DNA of 64,000 nucleotides, taken from positions 1,631,501-1,695,500 of the forward strand of contig JADJOM010000003.1 of NCBI GenBank assembly GCA_016713785.1. The letters run 5' to 3'. The stretch's first letter is position 1; each line of letters starts with the position of its first letter. Below the pieces are notes generated by a model. That model made no database searches and was not told the origin of the DNA. It was given only the letters and a program-made list of their open reading frames with translations. The position numbers and the translations under genes are program-made. Below are positions 62,818-64,000 of the stretch, piece by piece. This stretch comes from Gemmatimonadota bacterium (lineage in GTDB: Bacteria; Gemmatimonadota; Gemmatimonadetes; Gemmatimonadales; GWC2-71-9).

Positions 62818-63792
62818 ATGGCCACACCGCTCGTTCAGCTGACACGGGGCACCACCGGGGAGGGGGCCGGGCCACCGGCCCTGCTCCCGCTGGTCCGCAA
62901 GCCTTCCTGGCTCAAGGTGAAGGCCCCGGGCGGGGGGACCTACCTGCAGCTGAAGGGCATGATGCGGGAACTCGGGCTCCACACCGTCTGCGAAGAGGCG
63001 CGCTGCCCCAATATCGGGGAGTGCTGGGAGCACCGGGCGGCCACGTTCATGATCCTGGGCGACGTCTGCACCCGGAACTGCGCCTACTGCGCCGTGGCGC
63101 ACGGCACGCCGGCACCGTACGACCCGGTCGAGCCGGTCCGTCTGGCCGAGGCGGTGACCCGGATGGGGCTCAAGCACGTCGTCATCACCTCGGTGGACCG
63201 GGACGACCTGGAGAACGGCGGGGCCGAAGCCTTTGCCGGCTGCGTCACCGAGATCCGATCGCGGACCGCCGGCTCGGAAGGGGGGGAGACGACGGTGGAG
63301 GTGCTGATCCCGGATTTCAAGGGATCGGAGCGTGCGCTCCGGATCGTCCTGGAGGCGCGGCCCCACATCCTCAACCACAACCTCGAGACCTGCGAGCGGC
63401 TCTACCGGCTGGCCCGCCCGGGCGGTCGCTACGACCGGGCACTCGCCCTGCTGGCCAATGCCCGCCGGATCGGCCCGGACGGCCTCACCAAGTCCGGGAT
63501 CATCCTTGGCCTGGGCGAGGAGTGGGACGAGGTCGTGACCTGCATGCGGGACCTGCGGCGGAGCGACGTGAACATCCTCACCCTGGGTCAGTACCTGCGC
63601 CCCACCGACGGTCACCTCCCGATCGCCCGCTACTACACCCCCGACGAGTTCCGTGAACTCGGCGAGATCGGGATGCAGCTGGGCTTCACCCACGTGCAGG
63701 CGAGCCCGCTGACGCGGTCGTCGTACCATGCGTGGGAGCAGGCAGACACGGCGACCCGGCGGTTCGGCGCCTCGGCCGTCACCCATCCCTGA
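62818..63792 (+). CDS. lipA: Lipoyl synthase
   Basis: 324 residues from the ATG at 62818. A radical-SAM enzyme that inserts two sulfurs into octanoyl groups on lipoyl domains. Both iron-sulfur clusters are visible: Cys58, Cys63, Cys69 (CEEARCPNIGEC) for the auxiliary cluster and Cys84, Cys88, Cys91 (CTRNCAYC) for the radical-SAM cluster. The C-terminal RSSYHAW holds the Ser ligand of the auxiliary cluster. It directly precedes pdhA, whose complex needs lipoate. Confidence 0.96.
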   Translation: MATPLVQLTRGTTGEGAGPPALLPLVRKPSWLKVKAPGGGTYLQLKGMMRELGLHTVCEEARCPNIGECWEHRAATFMILGDVCTRNCAYCAVAHGTPAPYDPVEPVRLAEAVTRMGLKHVVITSVDRDDLENGGAEAFAGCVTEIRSRTAGSEGGETTVEVLIPDFKGSERALRIVLEARPHILNHNLETCERLYRLARPGGRYDRALALLANARRIGPDGLTKSGIILGLGEEWDEVVTCMRDLRRSDVNILTLGQYLRPTDGHLPIARYYTPDEFRELGEIGMQLGFTHVQASPLTRSSYHAWEQADTATRRFGASAVTHP

Positions 63793-63798
63793 GGCACT

Positions 63799-64000
63799 AT
63801 GGCGACCCCCAAAGCCGGCCGGAAGGCCGACACCAAGACCGCCGAGAAGTACCGCCAGTACCTCCGGCAGATGCTGCTGATCCGCCGCTTCGAGGAGAAG
63901 GCGGGCGAGGCCTACAGCCTGGGCCAGATCGGCGGCTTCTGCCACCTCTATATCGGGCAGGAGGCGGTGGCGGTCGGGTGCCTTTCCCAGCTCCGGCAGG
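63799..64000 (+). CDS. pdhA: Pyruvate dehydrogenase E1 alpha subunit (5' part)
   Basis: The ATG at 63799 opens a frame that runs off the window (67 codons). After a Lys-rich start it has YRQYLRQMLLIRRFEEKAGEAYSLGQIGGFCHLYIGQEAVAVG, the conserved N-terminus of E1 alpha subunits of pyruvate (or branched-chain) dehydrogenase. The FCHLYIGQEAV form is typical of the pyruvate enzyme. Six bases after lipA, so an operon is likely. Confidence 0.9.
   Translation, partial: MATPKAGRKADTKTAEKYRQYLRQMLLIRRFEEKAGEAYSLGQIGGFCHLYIGQEAVAVGCLSQLRQ

Overview
The window is about 70% GC and densely coded on both strands. Three ADOP-type (MacB-like) duplicated permeases, many signal-peptide or lipoprotein genes, two TonB-dependent receptors, two sulfocyanin-like blue copper proteins, DUF4331/DUF6702 genes and many ATGA/GTGA gene overlaps point to a Gram-negative soil or water bacterium, most likely of the Gemmatimonadota (possibly Acidobacteriota). 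This placement is inference from gene content; there is no rRNA or tRNA in the window.

Layout. 1-5.2 kb (minus): a cut-off sulfotransferase, a small lipoprotein, a DUF4173 membrane protein, undecaprenyl diphosphate synthase (uppS), a winged-helix regulator and its membrane-protein partner. Two copies of one inverted repeat lie at the regulator promoter and over the uppS start. 5.2-24.4 kb (minus): a 19-kb run in the order HlyD-like adaptor, ABC ATPase, three ADOP permeases, a second ATPase, DUF4350 protein, NtrC-type regulator, NtrY-type kinase, and a roughly 1,770-residue Ig-like surface lipoprotein with four tandem repeats. 24.7-29.7 kb (plus): two duplicated beta-propeller lipoproteins and a TonB-dependent receptor. 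29.7-34 kb: a pilin-like pair, then DUF1499 lipoprotein, Cu/Zn superoxide dismutase and cydAB with a perfect Rex-type operator. 34-39.3 kb: peptide transporter, DUF1028 protein, coiled-coil protein, lipoprotein, class I glutamine-amidotransferase-like hydrolase and an unknown protein.

39.3-44.7 kb (plus): a frameshifted hybrid histidine kinase overlapping an operon of GT4, GT2, DUF3108 and a deoxyhypusine-synthase-like protein. 45-46.2 kb: ThiO-like oxidase. 46.3-53.8 kb: a TonB receptor with a histidine-rich protein, divergent from a DUF4331 pair, TPR protein, DUF6702 protein and ECF sigma/anti-sigma pair. I regard this as the best candidate for an undescribed (metal-related?) system. 53.8-55.8 kb: DUF1684 and a TlpA-like protein. 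55.8-62 kb: blue copper protein, OFA-family transporter with its 45-residue small subunit, a PQQ dehydrogenase with a lanthanide-type D-x-D motif, a second sulfocyanin, and a porin. 62-64 kb: small lipoprotein, lipA and the start of pdhA.

Several GC-rich perfect hairpins without T-tracts sit at gene ends and are the likely terminators. No tRNA, rRNA, CRISPR array, insertion sequence or phage gene was recognised.
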